DNA of 64,000 nucleotides from Epiperipatus broadwayi (GCA_028023455.1 JAQFVV010013083.1:186001-250000); one strand, 5' to 3'; numbered from the stretch's first letter, positions 28,031 through 40,322 are shown. Notes: generated by a model not told the origin, from the sequence alone. Numbers and translations are program-made.

Positions 28031-28349
28031 TATCTTTATTGATTGGAATATATATAATATATATATATATATTTAATATCTTTATTGATGGCTGAAATTT
28101 AAAAAGTTTCTTTCAAAACTGATGCTTGTGTTAGGCTTGTATACTGTTAAAATTAAAACTAATAGTCCTCATAAATAATTTGGAAGACATTGCCTGTCAA
28201 AATTGGATGATCATTGAAAATTATATATGATTTTAATAGCCTAAAATTCAGAAGCCTGATAGTACTGTCTTTGCCAGTGCACTGTTTCTTTCTTTCATTA
28301 TTGATACATAAGTAAGAACAGGTAAAACACATTTATTAAAAATCTTCCT

Positions 28350-28990
28350 TTACAGACACATAGGTATATTTCCTTTTAGTATCAAGTTATTTCTACCAAA
28401 AGCACTCCAAACAGGTTTAATTCTATGATTAATTTCATCCATTATGTTTCCATCTGTATTAATCATCTGACCAAGGAGTTTGTAACTGTTAACTTCTTCT
28501 AACTCATCATAATTAATCTTTATTTTCATATTTTGAGCAAACACATAGATATATTTCCTTTAGTATCAATATTTCTACCAAAACACCCAACCAAGATTAA
28601 TTCAATTAATTTCATCCATTATTTTCCATCTGTATTAATAACTACCAAGGGTTTGTAACTGTTAACTTCTTCTAACTCATCATAATCCATCTTTATTTTC
28701 ATATTTTGAGAAAATCCATTAAACATTACTTTAGTCTTTTAACATTTATCTTTAGTCCTACTTTCATCTGATAACTCCTGCAACATTTCCTGCAGCTCTG
28801 AAGCATAAGTTGCAAAAACAACTACATCATCTGCAAAATCTAAATGACTTAAATAATCTCCATTTACTTTCAGTCCTTTAGCTTTTCATTTTAATCCACA
28901 AAATGTTTCTTGCAGCACTGCTGTAAAAAGTTTTGGAGATATGGAGTCACCTTGTCTTACACCCTTCTCAATGTTGACTTTAATAATCTT
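28350..28990 (-). pseudogene. RTE-type RT fragment in the left arm
   Basis: Minus-strand remnant of the same RT that lies at 35.5-35.9 kb on the plus strand. It keeps the box EKGVRQGDSISPKLFTA near 28935-28985, which the plus copy has partly lost. It continues through HLDFADDVVVFA and NYDELEEVNSYKLLGQ. The last part is duplicated in tandem (28357-28540 and 28541-28710), and the inner duplicate carries deletions. The 5' two-thirds of the LINE are missing. Not functional. Confidence 0.8.
28357..28710 (-). repeat. Tandem duplication inside the RT fragment
   Basis: Two copies of about 180 bp, both from ACACATAG to ATTTTGAG. The matching right-arm segment has one copy, so the duplication arose after the arms formed. 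Confidence 0.85.
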
Positions 28991-29039
28991 TGTTAAAAAA
29001 TAAATTTACTGATAAATATTTCATAAGAGTTTTCCAATC

Positions 29040-30600
29040 AGCTTCTAAAAGCTTATAACTAAATCCTCTAATTCATTTCCAGACAGAATTATTTAGACTG
29101 CAAGTGAGACTTTGTTAAGAGAAAGCAAAATAATGCTGGAAAATGAGACACCAACAATACAAATCTAATATCACTTATGTTGAGAGAAAAATCGATTAAA
29201 TCTTAAACTAAACAAATCTATAAGCATTCTTTCTGCTAACAAGATCAATGTAACATTTGTAAATGGATAATAGTAATTATGATACATTAAGAGCTTCTCC
29301 CAACAGACTAAATGTCCTATACTAGCTATGAATCACAACTGTAAATATTATTCAGAAAGCATCCCTGATCACAGCTATTTCAATGATTCAGAAAAAATTA
29401 GATTAACATATTTTGGCAAAAATTTCACATCTTTGTGGTCATCTAAAATCAATAAAGGCCAGGTTTCATTACGATCTATTGTTAATTCTGAAAACTCATT
29501 ATATCAAAAATTCTAATGTACTTAGTCCTTTGGCATACAAGAGTCAGTTCTGTGTTAGAGATTCTAAGAAAATTGTAGAATTAATCAACATGAAAAGTGA
29601 AAGAACTGACATATTGGTACATTTTGATGTGAAAAACTTAATCACAAAAGTACTCTGTGATGAAGCATTATCTAATGTAAAAAAAAAGATTAAATAACAA
29701 TAGTAGTGTACAAACCAGAATAATTCTTCCAATTGATAGTTTAATTACACTTAAAAAACATTCTGCACAGCATACTATCATTATATACTATAGAATTCTT
29801 TCAAGAAAATCAAAAGATGCTTTTTGATTCCTTATTGCTATCTCTGATCAGCAATATTTACATGGAAGAACTTAAAACTACAACCATAAATAAAATTCTA
29901 GCTACAATTAAAGTCTGGCTTTTCTATGACCATATGGTAAAGCATTACTACAAACATTCTGGATACTATCAATAATTATGTTCTTTTAATTAAATTCACA
30001 ATAGAATTAAAACAAGAACAGACACTACAGTTTTTAATTTTCTTTTGACAAGATTCCCTCATAGCAAAATAAAAATTACAATCAACAGAAAAGTCACACA
30101 CTCTAATCAGAATAACAATTCTCATCCAGAAACCAATAACTTGAAAAAAGAAAAATCATATAGCATAAACTCTCATGAAAAATACTTATCCATCAGCTAT
30201 CATTATGAAATAGCCAACTAAAAGAAACACCATAAGAAAAAAACAATTATAGGTATTAAAGCGTATCCATAGATATTAGTAATTGCAGCTAAACTAAACA
30301 AAATCTGTGATCAGTATATTAAGATTCCTTTCCAAAGTCATAAGTGCCCTATGAAAAATTCTAACTTCTATAAAACACAAACTGCAAATATTGAAAAACA
30401 AAAACTGCATCTATGAAATATCATGTGAATATGGAAGAACATATATGGCTGAAATCATCTGACTCATTTCAAAATACATAATTAAAAGAGCAAAATGTAA
30501 TGATTAAAAAGAAAAACCAAATGCAACTAAAATACATTGGACAAGAAAAATAATGGACAGAAAGTAAAAAGTAAAATTTGTATAAACCATTCACATTTAT
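29040..30600 (+). pseudogene. Penelope-like element fossil (RT plus GIY-YIG)
   Basis: Scattered but ordered Penelope matches. The RT box LVHFDVKNLITKV...DEAL lies near 29617-29690. A palm-like SLISNIYMEELK follows near 29850, then a decayed WLFYDHMV where W-x-RYVDD is expected (near 29915). TIELKQEQTLQFL is near 30000. A GIY-YIG core CIYEISCEYGRTYMAE lies near 30400-30460. Penelope proteins combine RT with a C-terminal GIY-YIG nuclease for insertion. Many stops and frameshifts make this an old relic. It differs from the element at 46.6-48.6 kb, so at least two Penelope lineages are present. It sits inside the 10.3-kb composite. Confidence 0.7.
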
Positions 30601-33390
30601 AGAAGATAACTTCATAAATCAGTCTAATGTAAATAATTCATAATATTTCAAAACTACTCATTAACCTTGCCCTTAAAAAAACTGGAGAAACCAAGAGAAT
30701 CTTCATAGATAAATATATAAAATTTCTAGTGACTTCATTTTTAAGAATATCCTAATTAGTAAGAGCAAGCATTGCCTTAAATTCACAAAACTAAAAGTCC
30801 AAGGTTTAATTTCCATGCTAGTACTGTCACTGGTAAGGCCAGCAACATTTGAAGAAGAGATAAAAAAAAACAGTACTCAAAATGTTGTAATAAATTAATC
30901 TGTATGCTTTGCTAACAGTTGAATGAATTTAAAAGTTTAAATAAAGTTTGATAGCTTTTAAAAATATTTCATAATTAATAACAGATGATGGAAATAGTTC
31001 AATATATAATTACAGGTAAAATCCCTATCATCACAAATTTTCAGATAAACATTTCCTGTTTTCAAGTCAATATGTATAATGCTTGAGACTGTTTTTGTAT
31101 CTCCAGAATAGTCTAAAGACTTATTTGAATTGAAACACCTATTGTAGTAAGGAACTTGACTGCAATGGTATGTTGACTAGATATTTTGAGGTTTTATTAA
31201 TCAACTATCTGTCTGGGGGATTTAACTATTAATGGGGTGTTGTTTATACACGTATATCATATTTTGAAATTCTGAAAAAGCTAAAATTGGTAACTTTTCC
31301 TAAATTCATTTATTTTTGTTTTTATAGAATATTTGCTTATCAATAGTTGTTCTTTATTAAAATTAAAACTGCAAAATTTTTATATGTTCATTCATCACCT
31401 GTGTTATTCACCTCCAAATCATAAGTCTTTGACTTAGTAAATGAGACTTATGCAAAGCATTACAATCAGAATGATACATTGCTTTGGGTGAGATAAAAAT
31501 CTATCAGAAGATAAGTCTGTTTTATAGCAGTCAAGATAATTTCAGGTCTAATGATGTATATTAAAATCACTGTTATTAAAAAGCTAGTAATTGTATTTGA
31601 GTTGACTGAATGCCAGACCATTGATTCTCCCTTCCCCAACACACACACAAACATTAATTTCTTGAATATTTAGCACTGCACATCATGTTCGTGATTGAAT
31701 GCCTCCAGTAGTTAAGAGACCAAATTTATACTTAAATAAAATTGGAGTGAATAAGGCATGGACATTCACTATTTTATTCAAGCTCAGATTAATAAAAAAG
31801 AATCAATGGTCAAAGATTTTCTTTGTCTGTTTTCTTTTTTTCTCCTGAAAATTTTTTAAAATTATTTGTTCCCTAATTGTTTTTAATTAAGATATGAGCA
31901 TTGAAAGTCAGAAATCCAATGTGCACAATAATTGTTTTTACTATAAAGTGCTATTAAAATGGTTTAGTATCTTTGGACTTCTCCATAGAATTTCATTTAT
32001 AACTTGTATTGCAGCTACACCATAATTTTGTGACTGGGCAATTATGTAGTCTATAACTATTGTAACTATCCAATTTTTGTATTCTTGAACCTAAATATTT
32101 AAATTATTTGACTAATCTCATAAAAATAAAAATTACAAACATCCTCAAATTGCATTAGGGAAGGGGGTAGCATAATTTGTGATTCATTTTAAAGATAATA
32201 ATATACAAAATAAAACTCTAATTTCATTCATATCTAATTATGTACCAATAAAAGCTAAATACCTAAACATTTAATAACCTCTTAATTCTTATGATATTTA
32301 AGATAATTTAGAGTTGAACCTAACAATATGAAAAATTAGGTAAAAATATTATTCATTAGTAACTCTTTTGTCTTACTTTCAAATAATTCAAATTAATGAT
32401 ACGAAAAAAGATATAGAAAGTATCTTTCATATTAGGAACAAAGAAATTATAATTCTTTAACATATCACTCAAAAGAAAATTACTTCTTAAATTTATTTAT
32501 ATTCATTAATTATAAAATTGTTAATTATAAAGCACCCATTACATTAAATATTAAAAATATACTTTAAATAATATATATAAACATGCTTTATAAAAATGTT
32601 TTCAATTTAATAATTCAAGGAAATTACTTTAATATGTTGGCTTTCCCAGTATCATTATCTAATCTAATTGTTGCTGTTGCATTTTTATAAATATTTTTTT
32701 AAAATATGACAATATCTTGGATCTATACCTGAACGATATCTCTAGAATTGTCATTATGATGTATTATAGCATTATCCGGTAGATTTCAACAATTATTAAC
32801 TTATGGGGTTGTGATCAAACAGAAAACAGTGGCAAACTTAAAGAAGATAATAAATATACTTGAATTTATTTACTGGTTAGAATCTCTACAGATTTTCTAA
32901 TATAATGTTTGTGAGTAGTTAGGTGGTTTAATGAATCTATAAATGTATTTCTAAATAGACAAATTTTAATATATATCACCCAACAGAGACACTTAAATAT
33001 TTACCAATTTCAAAATATCAACTAATAAACTATAATTTACTTTGATTAATAATTAAGATTTGATTTAATGCAAGAAACTGTCTACAATCAGGAGGTTACA
33101 AATTTCTTGCCATCCTATTAATTGAAAGGAAACCCTTTGATTTCTTTTGGAGACCTTAAAGAAACTGAGCAAGGCAAATTCTTAATGTCCACTCCATACG
33201 ATCTTGTCATTGCAGATGTTATTACTATGTGATTATTCATATAGTATATAAACATGGATGGGCTGCTCACCAACACACATTAGCCAGCGCAATGAGGTTA
33301 TTGGATTTTTACCTCTGAGTTTAAGATCAAAAAACACCATGGATTTTCTTCTCAGTTCCCTGTTAAGGCAGAATGAATGCTTATGTAAAT
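30601..33390. other. AT-rich interior of the composite, no gene seen
   Basis: No domain recognised on either strand. In particular, no transposase was found that could explain the composite. Confidence 0.5.
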
Positions 33391-33497
33391 GATAAATATT
33401 TATCCAATATATATATATATATATATATTGGAATTATGACAGACATAAATATTTATCCAATATATATATATATATATATACACAATTATGACAGACA
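33391..33497 (+). repeat. Two tandem units of about 50 bp containing (TA)n
   Basis: AAATATTTATCCAAT, a TA run and AATTATGACAGACA are repeated twice just upstream of the RTE LINE. Confidence 0.85.
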
Positions 33498-33689
33498 AAA
33501 ATAAATCATGGTCCTTATTTCCAGGAGACAGTAAAGTCACCAACCAAGGCAGCAGCAGTTGGTGGCCGAAGTCAGAGGCTGCTCAGAATCCCTTGATTGT
33601 GGACACAGGCTGCCATTTGATGATGCCTTTTTTATTTAGGTACTTACAACAGCAGATCACTTTAAAGTGAAGGAAGATTGCAAGAGTTA

Positions 33690-35960
33690 GAATAAAAACT
33701 GTCTTATATTAAATGGGATATTATTGGACTTTGTGAAGTTAGAAGAAAAGGTGAAGAGAAAATTGTTTTAAAAAGTGAACATGTACTCTATTATAAAGGC
33801 ACAAATATTGCAAATACAAGTGGAGTAGTATTCATTATAAATAAAAAGTGGAAGAACAACATTGTGGAGATTGATGGTGTATCGGACAGAGAGGCAAGAT
33901 TAGTTATACAACTTAATAGCAGATACCAAATGCAGATAATTCAGGTTTATGCCTCAATAAGTTCTCAAAGTGATGAAGTAGTAGAAGATTTTTATATGGA
34001 TGCACAAAAGGCTTTTGATCAGAGTTAACATTTTAAAATTGTTTTGGGAGACTTTAATGCTAGAATTGGTAAACAAATGAAAGATGAAAGTGCTGGCAGA
34101 AATTTTGGTTATGGTAATAGAAATGAGGGAGGACAGAGACTTGTGGAGTTTGCAGCAAAAGGAAAACTTTATATTATGAATTATTTTGAGAAAAATGTTA
34201 AAAGGAAATGGACATGGAAGCATCCAAATGAAAGTACAGCAGAATTGGATTATATTTTGACTAACAGAAAACACATATTTCAAGATTGTAATGTTCTTAA
34301 TAAATTAAATGGAGAAAGTGATCATTGGTTAGTAAGTTGTGAAATATATGTTAATGCAAAACTAAAAAGACAAAAATTATTAAGAAAAACAATATTTACA
34401 GTTGATATTCCTAATTTTCAGAAACATTCTAATGAATTTAAAATAGAACTTACAAATAGGTTTCAAGTATTAGTAGATTTTGAACATGATCCTGATTTGA
34501 ATGAAATTAATATGAAAACAACTGATACACTTTTAGAAATTGCAACTGCACTTGATCAATAAAATTTCTACTGAGACTAGATAATTTATGAAGAAAAGAA
34601 GGAATAAGTAGATATACAAAAATGATGCGTTAAAAAGAATTGAATATCTCAAATTTTGTAAAATGATGCAGAAAAGATTTGAGAATGATATAAGAAAGTA
34701 TAACTGTGAACTAGCAAGGAAAGCAGCAGAAGGAATGAAAGTCTCAAAAGTGTAAAACAACATTTTGGTATTGGTAGAAAATTCATATCTGCAATAAAAC
34801 AAATCTGGAATTATTACTAAAAAGAGACATGACATCATGAAATGGATAGAAGACTTTTATAAAGAATTATATAGTAATAACCAAGAAATACCTCCTATAT
34901 CTATGACATCTTCTGAATGACCCAGAATTTTAAATGAAGAAATGAGATATGCAATTAAATATATGAAGAAAGAAAAGACTGCAAGTAATAGTAGAATTAT
35001 AATTGATATATTAAAAGAAGCAGGAGAAAAAAATTGAATTTTTTTTAGCAATGTTATATACCAAATGCCTAAATGATAAAGATGTACCAGATGATTGGAA
35101 GAATGCAGTATTAATATTAATATTTAAAAAAGGTGATAAAGAGGATATTAGAAATTACAGACATATCAGCCTTTTATCAGTTGCATACAAAATTTTTAAC
35201 AAGATAGTTACAACTCGTCTATAGAGAACATTGGATTTTCCCCAACCAAGAGAACAAGCTGGATTTAAAAGTGCTTTTAGTACAGGAGATCATATCCAGG
35301 TATTGAGAGAAGTTATAGAAAGGACACATGAATATGAGTTGCCATTATGTTTTGGATTTGTAGATTATGAAAAGGCATTTGAATCTATAAACTTTTTTTC
35401 AGTGATTAAAGCATTGGATCATTAAGGTATAGACCCAAGATATTGTCAAATTTTAAAGAATATTTATAAAAATGCAACAGCAAGAATTAGATGAGATAAT
35501 GATACTGGGAAAGTCAACATTGACTCCATATCTCCAAAACTTTTCACAGCAGTGCTGCAAGAAATATTTTGTGGATTAAAATAGGAAGCTAAAGGAGTGA
35601 AAGTAAATGGAGATTATTTAAGTCATTTAGATTTTGCAGATGATGTAGTTGTTTTTGCAACTTATGCTTCAGAGGTGCAGGAAATGTTGCAGGAGTTATT
35701 AGATGAAAGTAGGACTAAAGATAAATGTTAAAAGACTAAAGTAATATTTAATGGATTTTTTCAAAATATGAAAATAAAGATTGATTATGATGAGTTAGAA
35801 GAAGTTAACAGTTACAAACACTTTGGTCAGATTATTAATACAGATGGAAACATAATGGATAAAATTAATCATAGAATTAAACTTGGTTGGAGTGCTTTTG
35901 GTAGAAATAACTTGATACTAAAAGGAAATATACCTATGTGTCTGTAAAGAAGATTTTTAA
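33690..35960 (+). pseudogene. RTE-type LINE relic: endonuclease and reverse transcriptase
   Basis: Plus-strand non-LTR retrotransposon polyprotein. Endonuclease boxes appear in order: WDIIGLCEVRRKGE near 33720, GDFNARIG at 34047-34070, NEGGQRLVEFA, KRKWTWKHPN and ELDYILTN near 34260, and GESDHWLVS near 34320. RT boxes follow: KKGDKEDIRNYRHISLLSV near 35130, QAGFKSAFSTGDHIQVL, FVDYEKAFESI near 35360, and FADD at 35633-35644. The pattern is typical of RTE-clade LINEs. The longest open piece is 34044-34562. A TAA at 34026-34028 and many later stops and frameshifts make it dead. Compared with the left-arm fragment, 21 bp encoding EKGVRQG are deleted near 35522. Its 3' end continues into the right inverted arm. 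Confidence 0.85.
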
Positions 35961-36220
35961 TACATGTGTTTAACCTATTCTTACTTATGTATCAATAATG
36001 AAAGAAAGAAACAGTGCACTGGCAAAGACAGTACTATCAGTCTTCTGAATTTTAGGCTATTAAGATCATATATAATTTTCAATGATCATCCAATTTTGAC
36101 AGGCAATGTCTTCCAACTTATTTATGAGGACTAATAGTTTTAATTTTAACAGTATACAAGCCTAACACGAGCATCAGTTTTGAAAGAAACTTTTTAAATT
36201 CCAACCATCAATAAAGATAT

Positions 36221-36251
<31 letters not shown>

Positions 36252-37268
36252 TGCTCTAAAACTTTTTTTTCTGACTCTGTATAATATTTTACTTTTCTCA
36301 TACGGTACTTATTAAAGCTATTATTTTGAAATTTCCTTGTGAATATATGACATTTTTAGTTACTAAAATGATTCTAAAATTTTAAATACAATTTCAATTA
36401 ATATTTATGCCTTGAATCTTATTGTGAAAGAAAGTTTTGATAAACAGATTTTCGAATTATTGCCTGCAAATAAACAGCACGCGGTATACCCAGCATGCAA
36501 ATAACACTTTATTTTTTCGAAATAGTATTCTATAAACCGAAATATAATTTTTATATCTTTAAAATTTATTGAAAATATTAATTGAAAGTGTAAAAAAAAG
36601 TTTTACAAACAATAATCTTTTAAAATAATACAGTTTTGAAAGAAATACTGCCATAGAAAAAAAAAAAAAAGCTTTTTTTTAAAAAAAAAACAAAACACAG
36701 ACCGATTTTTAGATTCTCGTAAAAATTACCTTTTGTTTTATTTACAAAAAAAAAAAACACTTTTAAAGTAAATAATAAAAAAAACAGATCGCTTTTTACA
36801 AAGTCATAATTTAAAAATACATCGATTCATGAAATGGTGAAATAGAATGTAAAACTATTATGTTTGACTGTATATTTAAATAGTTATGACTTATAAATTA
36901 TTCACCCCTGTACATTATAGGCCCTGAATGTTTTAAGTACTATGTTCATAAACTCTAGCAAGGAGGCATTTAGAGATTGCTGCTTTTCCATGTTTTTAAT
37001 GTTGAGAAACAGAGAATCATAGTGGGCAAGAATCTTGGTAGTTTCTGATAGCATATGACACATAAACTCGATGGGTTTACAGCAATCAGCGCCACCTAGG
37101 TTATTGGTAGAAGACGATGTAAGCTGCCAGCTAGCTTGTGGAAGGTTCCTGGGTATACGCAAGCAGGAAAAAGTGTCATCTGCTTTGAGGCCCCTACCCT
37201 GTATGTTCTGTGTGCTAACACAGAAACAGCACCTCTAGTGGCCACATTCCACGTTGGGTTAGAGTACC
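35505..37268 (-). repeat. Right inverted arm of the 10.3-kb composite
   Basis: Inverted counterpart of 26967-28990. It includes the 3' part of the RTE RT, a (TA)n tract near 36222-36251 and the 86-codon minus-strand frame at 36902-37162. Confidence 0.85.
36902..37162 (-). CDS. Small hypothetical ORF inside the terminal inverted repeat
   Basis: An 86-codon frame pointing inward from the element end. It starts with MRIPRNLPQASWQL about 106 bp inside the terminus and ends with KTFRAYNVQG. Its composition is ordinary rather than low-complexity, with two Cys near the middle and a leucine-rich second half. No family recognised. The left-arm counterpart (from about 27095, plus strand) begins with the same MR-PRNLPQASWQLT but is broken by frameshifts. 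It may be a first exon of the mobile element or a captured host exon; GGGGTGAAT just after it could be a splice donor. It could also be chance. Confidence 0.3.
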   Translation of the reverse strand: MRIPRNLPQASWQLTSSSTNNLGGADCCKPIEFMCHMLSETTKILAHYDSLFLNIKNMEKQQSLNASLLEFMNIVLKTFRAYNVQG

Positions 37269-37276
37269 GAGTAATG
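37269..37276 (+). repeat. Right target-site duplication GAGTAATG
   Basis: Perfect copy of 26959-26966, directly outside the right terminus. Confidence 0.7.
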
Positions 37277-38975
37277 TAAATTAAAATTTTATTTAAAACA
37301 ATATATTTGTTATGAAATATTTTATTTTAATAATTTTTGGTTTCATAAATAATTATTTTATAATTTAATATTTTATAATTAACAGTCTAAACAATATATA
37401 AATGACTTTTTAGTTTAGCTTTGTTTTTCTGAATATCAAATCAATTTTTAAACATTGATATAGGATCTCAAGAGCAAGAGATTTAAGAAATGCCAGTTTA
37501 AGTTAATAAAATCAATCATATGATCAGAGACATAAAGCACATACCCAGAAAGAGCTTTCACATAAGGTAATCAAAGAAACACTTGTTTATTTTCTTTTCA
37601 AATTAATTTTTATTATTTTGAAGATTTAATCATTTTTAATAATTATAAGTTTATATTATTTTTAATTAATTTTATTTTGTTAAAGTAATGTATCTTAAAT
37701 AAGTTCTAACCCAGGTGCAAAATCTCTAAGCTAAGTCTACCAGAAAGTTCAAAATCTATATTATTAAAGAAAACATGAAGGGAAGTTCAAATAGTTATTT
37801 TTCCACAATTACTGAATCACTGTTATGCATAATAAACATGTCATGGCTATTTTCCAAGACTTACTTCACAATGTAAGAACTTTTATTGATTACCAATTTA
37901 GTATTAATTTAATATTTCTTGGACACAATATTAAGAATGTTAGAGACTTATGCTTATCAATATTTATAGTGGTTCTTAATATTTTCTATGACTTCATTTA
38001 AAAATTTAAAAAAATGCTGAAAGAGTAATAAATTTACCAAAAGACTTTGAAAGGTTTTATTTCCAGCAATGTTTCCTTGAAATATATTTATTTCAATATT
38101 TTTGAATTTTGTTTAAAAGAAATATAAAATGTTTTAATGAATTATTGCGCAACTTATTATACAATTAATTTTTATTTACAAACCTGCTTTACATATGCTT
38201 TTTTTTTGTTAGTTCTATAGTTAACAATTTCATATTCTGTTTTCTAATGAAATCTGTTTTATCTTTGAATAACATTTGCTCTTAGACCTTTTTATTGAAT
38301 TGTATATTTTCCTATGGATGAATGTAAAGTTTAACATAATGTTATATCAGAGATTGCTGGCACCATAATGAAAAATTTTTTTTTTCAAAACTGAATGGCT
38401 ATTAATATGTATGTGTGCTTATGTTGTCAGGAAATCTCTTGCTTATAGAAAATTTTTTAAAGTTGTATATCCAATTTTAAATTTTCTGTATTTACAACAA
38501 ATGGAGAAAATTTTTCAAGTTTCCAGAACTGTATCCTGATGAATGGTGAAACATTCAAGATGAAGGACATTCAATTATTCATATTTGAATTATAATTTTA
38601 TGCTTTTGTAATTTATTATATATTTTATTTATTTATAATATGCATTTGTATCTGATATCTATTATGTCTAATTTATCAACTGTAATATCCAGAAGTTCAC
38701 AGGGTATTTGCTACTTATAAAACTTTATCATTTTAAATGTTCGTTTATCCCCTATTGAGAGTAATTTACCTATTTAAATGAACATATTTGTGCTTAAACA
38801 ATAAAGATGTTGTATATTCTTATTGTTTATTTTAAATCATGTTTATTTTGTTATTGGTTTTATACATAAGTTACTAATTATAATATTTGTTAGGAGATTT
38901 TAGTGTAACTCCCCCTTTCTGTTTTGCCTTATTGTTTATGCTTATCTTGCCATTATATTTTCCAAAAGATAGTAG
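37277..38975. other. AT-rich intergenic DNA
   Basis: No gene or recognised repeat. Confidence 0.55.

Positions 38976-39024
<49 letters not shown>
38976..39024. repeat. (CT)n microsatellite
   Basis: About 49 bp of CT. The open frame running through it is an artefact. Confidence 0.97.
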
Positions 39025-39028
<4 letters not shown>

Positions 39029-39107
39029 GGTATTTATATTGCTACCACATATATTTTTATAAAGATGTTATAGTTTGTGTCTCTCTTGTTGTAGTTTTCA
39101 TGAGTGA

Positions 39108-39214
39108 TATTTATATATATTTTTTTTCATATGTCAAAGCATTGTCTGGGAAGCAAACCAAGGCCAGCTACATAGAAGGTAGCTATGCTAACTGCTAGGC
39201 CACCAATGCTTGAC
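39108..39214 (-). mobile_element. tRNA-derived SINE
   Basis: On the minus strand, a box A-like TGGCCTAGCAGTTAGCATAGC (about 39182-39202) is followed by a box B-like GGTTTGCTTCC (39149-39159). The short tail AATGCTTTGACATAT then runs into a TA-rich end. The same tail follows the tRNA-like head of the 49.9-kb copy. Boxes A and B are internal Pol III promoter elements, and a tRNA-like head with a simple tail is the hallmark of SINEs. The unit is only about 105 bp. Related SINEs are known in cephalopods. Confidence 0.65.
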
Positions 39215-40322
39215 TGAGTGATATTTTTTATGTTTCATATTTAGCATAAATGCATTATTGAAAGGAGCCCTTTATTGTTTCTAATAGTTTTGGTGGTTCA
39301 TTCTTCTTTTTTCCATATGTTCAGAGACCAATGTCCTGCCATATTTGTTTGCCCTCAAAATGCATGTGCTCCTTTTGAGTTCATGCAATTATTAGCTTCC
39401 TTGCCTTATATTTTGTATGGAACCATGTGTAGTGTACTATCATGTCTTTATAATTTTTGGCAATTGATATTATTATTTGTTTTTGAAAAAACATAATATT
39501 TTCTTTGGTTGCACTCATGAATATTCTGAGTGTAGGTTAGATATGGGGCTAATGTCTAGGTGTGTCTTGCTCCTCTTGCAAAGTATTTCAGAACATAAAA
39601 CACATGGTTATTTATTTAAAAATTTAAAATTGTATTTATAGACCTAAATAAGTAATACATATCACCTCTAGCATCAATTCATCACTGAAATGGTAAGGCA
39701 TGCTTAATATTTAAATGTACTCATGTAGGGACAATGTCATCTTATGACTGTGATGTAAAGATTTAGAACTTCTTGTGATAGTATTCATGTTTAACAAAAA
39801 TATTTTATCAGCTGGATGAATGCACAATAGTCAATTATTATTTAATTTGTAAATTTATTTATTTATTATCATAAGATGTAAGCTTCTACAATGTATTTCT
39901 TCTATGCAATAAAATTGTATGGTATAGTAAATGAATAGTTTAATTTGAAGATTTTATATTTCCAAAATTGTTATTTATTTGATTGTCCTTATTTGTTTAA
40001 ATAAATATTATATTTTATTGTTAAGTTTGTGTATAGTTTTAATATCATTTCAATCACATATCCAGAAATCTTAACATTATATAATCAATGATACAATTAT
40101 ATTTTATTTTAGTCATTAAGAGTATATGAACATAAAATTGAAGATGATAATCGGTTTGTTAGAAGAGTCTTCAGATATTAAGATTGCATCTAAGATATAA
40201 AATATTTATTCATTTTCTTAATTTTAAACGATCACTTTAAAAAATTTGCAATTACTAAAAGTGATAAATTTATTACTTGCTTTTTCATAAAATTATAATT
40301 GATTATCCATCATAAATTTATC
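39215..40322. other. AT-rich intergenic DNA
   Basis: A 73-codon frame at 39275-39496 has no recognisable domain. Otherwise nothing is seen. Confidence 0.5.

Larger units (their letters stand above)
26967..28990 (+). repeat. Left inverted arm of the 10.3-kb composite
   Basis: Inverted counterpart of 35505-37268. Shared blocks include GTGGCCACTAGAGG, CACAGAACATACAGGGTAGG and GGAACCTTCCACAAGCTAGC. It is longer than the right arm because of a local duplication of about 180 bp at 28357-28710. The plus-strand counterpart of the small right-arm reading frame is broken here. Confidence 0.85.
26967..37268. mobile_element. 10.3-kb composite element with long TIRs and 8-bp target duplication
   Basis: The two ends are inverted copies starting GGTACTCTAACCC. 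They are flanked directly by a perfect GAGTAATG at 26959-26966 and 37269-37276. The left arm runs to about 28990 and the right from about 35505, so the arms are about 1.8-2.0 kb with visible divergence. Each arm has an outer non-LINE part of about 1.2 kb, a (TA)n tract, and an inner fragment of an RTE-type RT. Between the arms lie a Penelope fossil and the 5' part of the RTE LINE. An 8-bp duplication suits hAT, Merlin or some MULE elements; long arms would favour MULE-like or fold-back types. No transposase is recognised. Alternatively, two opposed LINE copies with long 3' tails could explain the arms but not the shared 8-bp flank. Confidence 0.65.

Noticed and set aside
33954-34283. Minus-strand 109-codon frame
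   Set aside because: Antisense of the RTE endonuclease domain; no independent motif.
38520-38560. CTGATGAATGGTGAAAC resembling a hammerhead core
   Set aside because: Only five bases lie between the two core strings, so no stem II can form, and the flanks do not pair as stem I.
38887-39198. 103-codon frame through the (CT)n tract
   Set aside because: It depends on the poly-Ser/Leu microsatellite translation, and its 3' part is antisense to the SINE.
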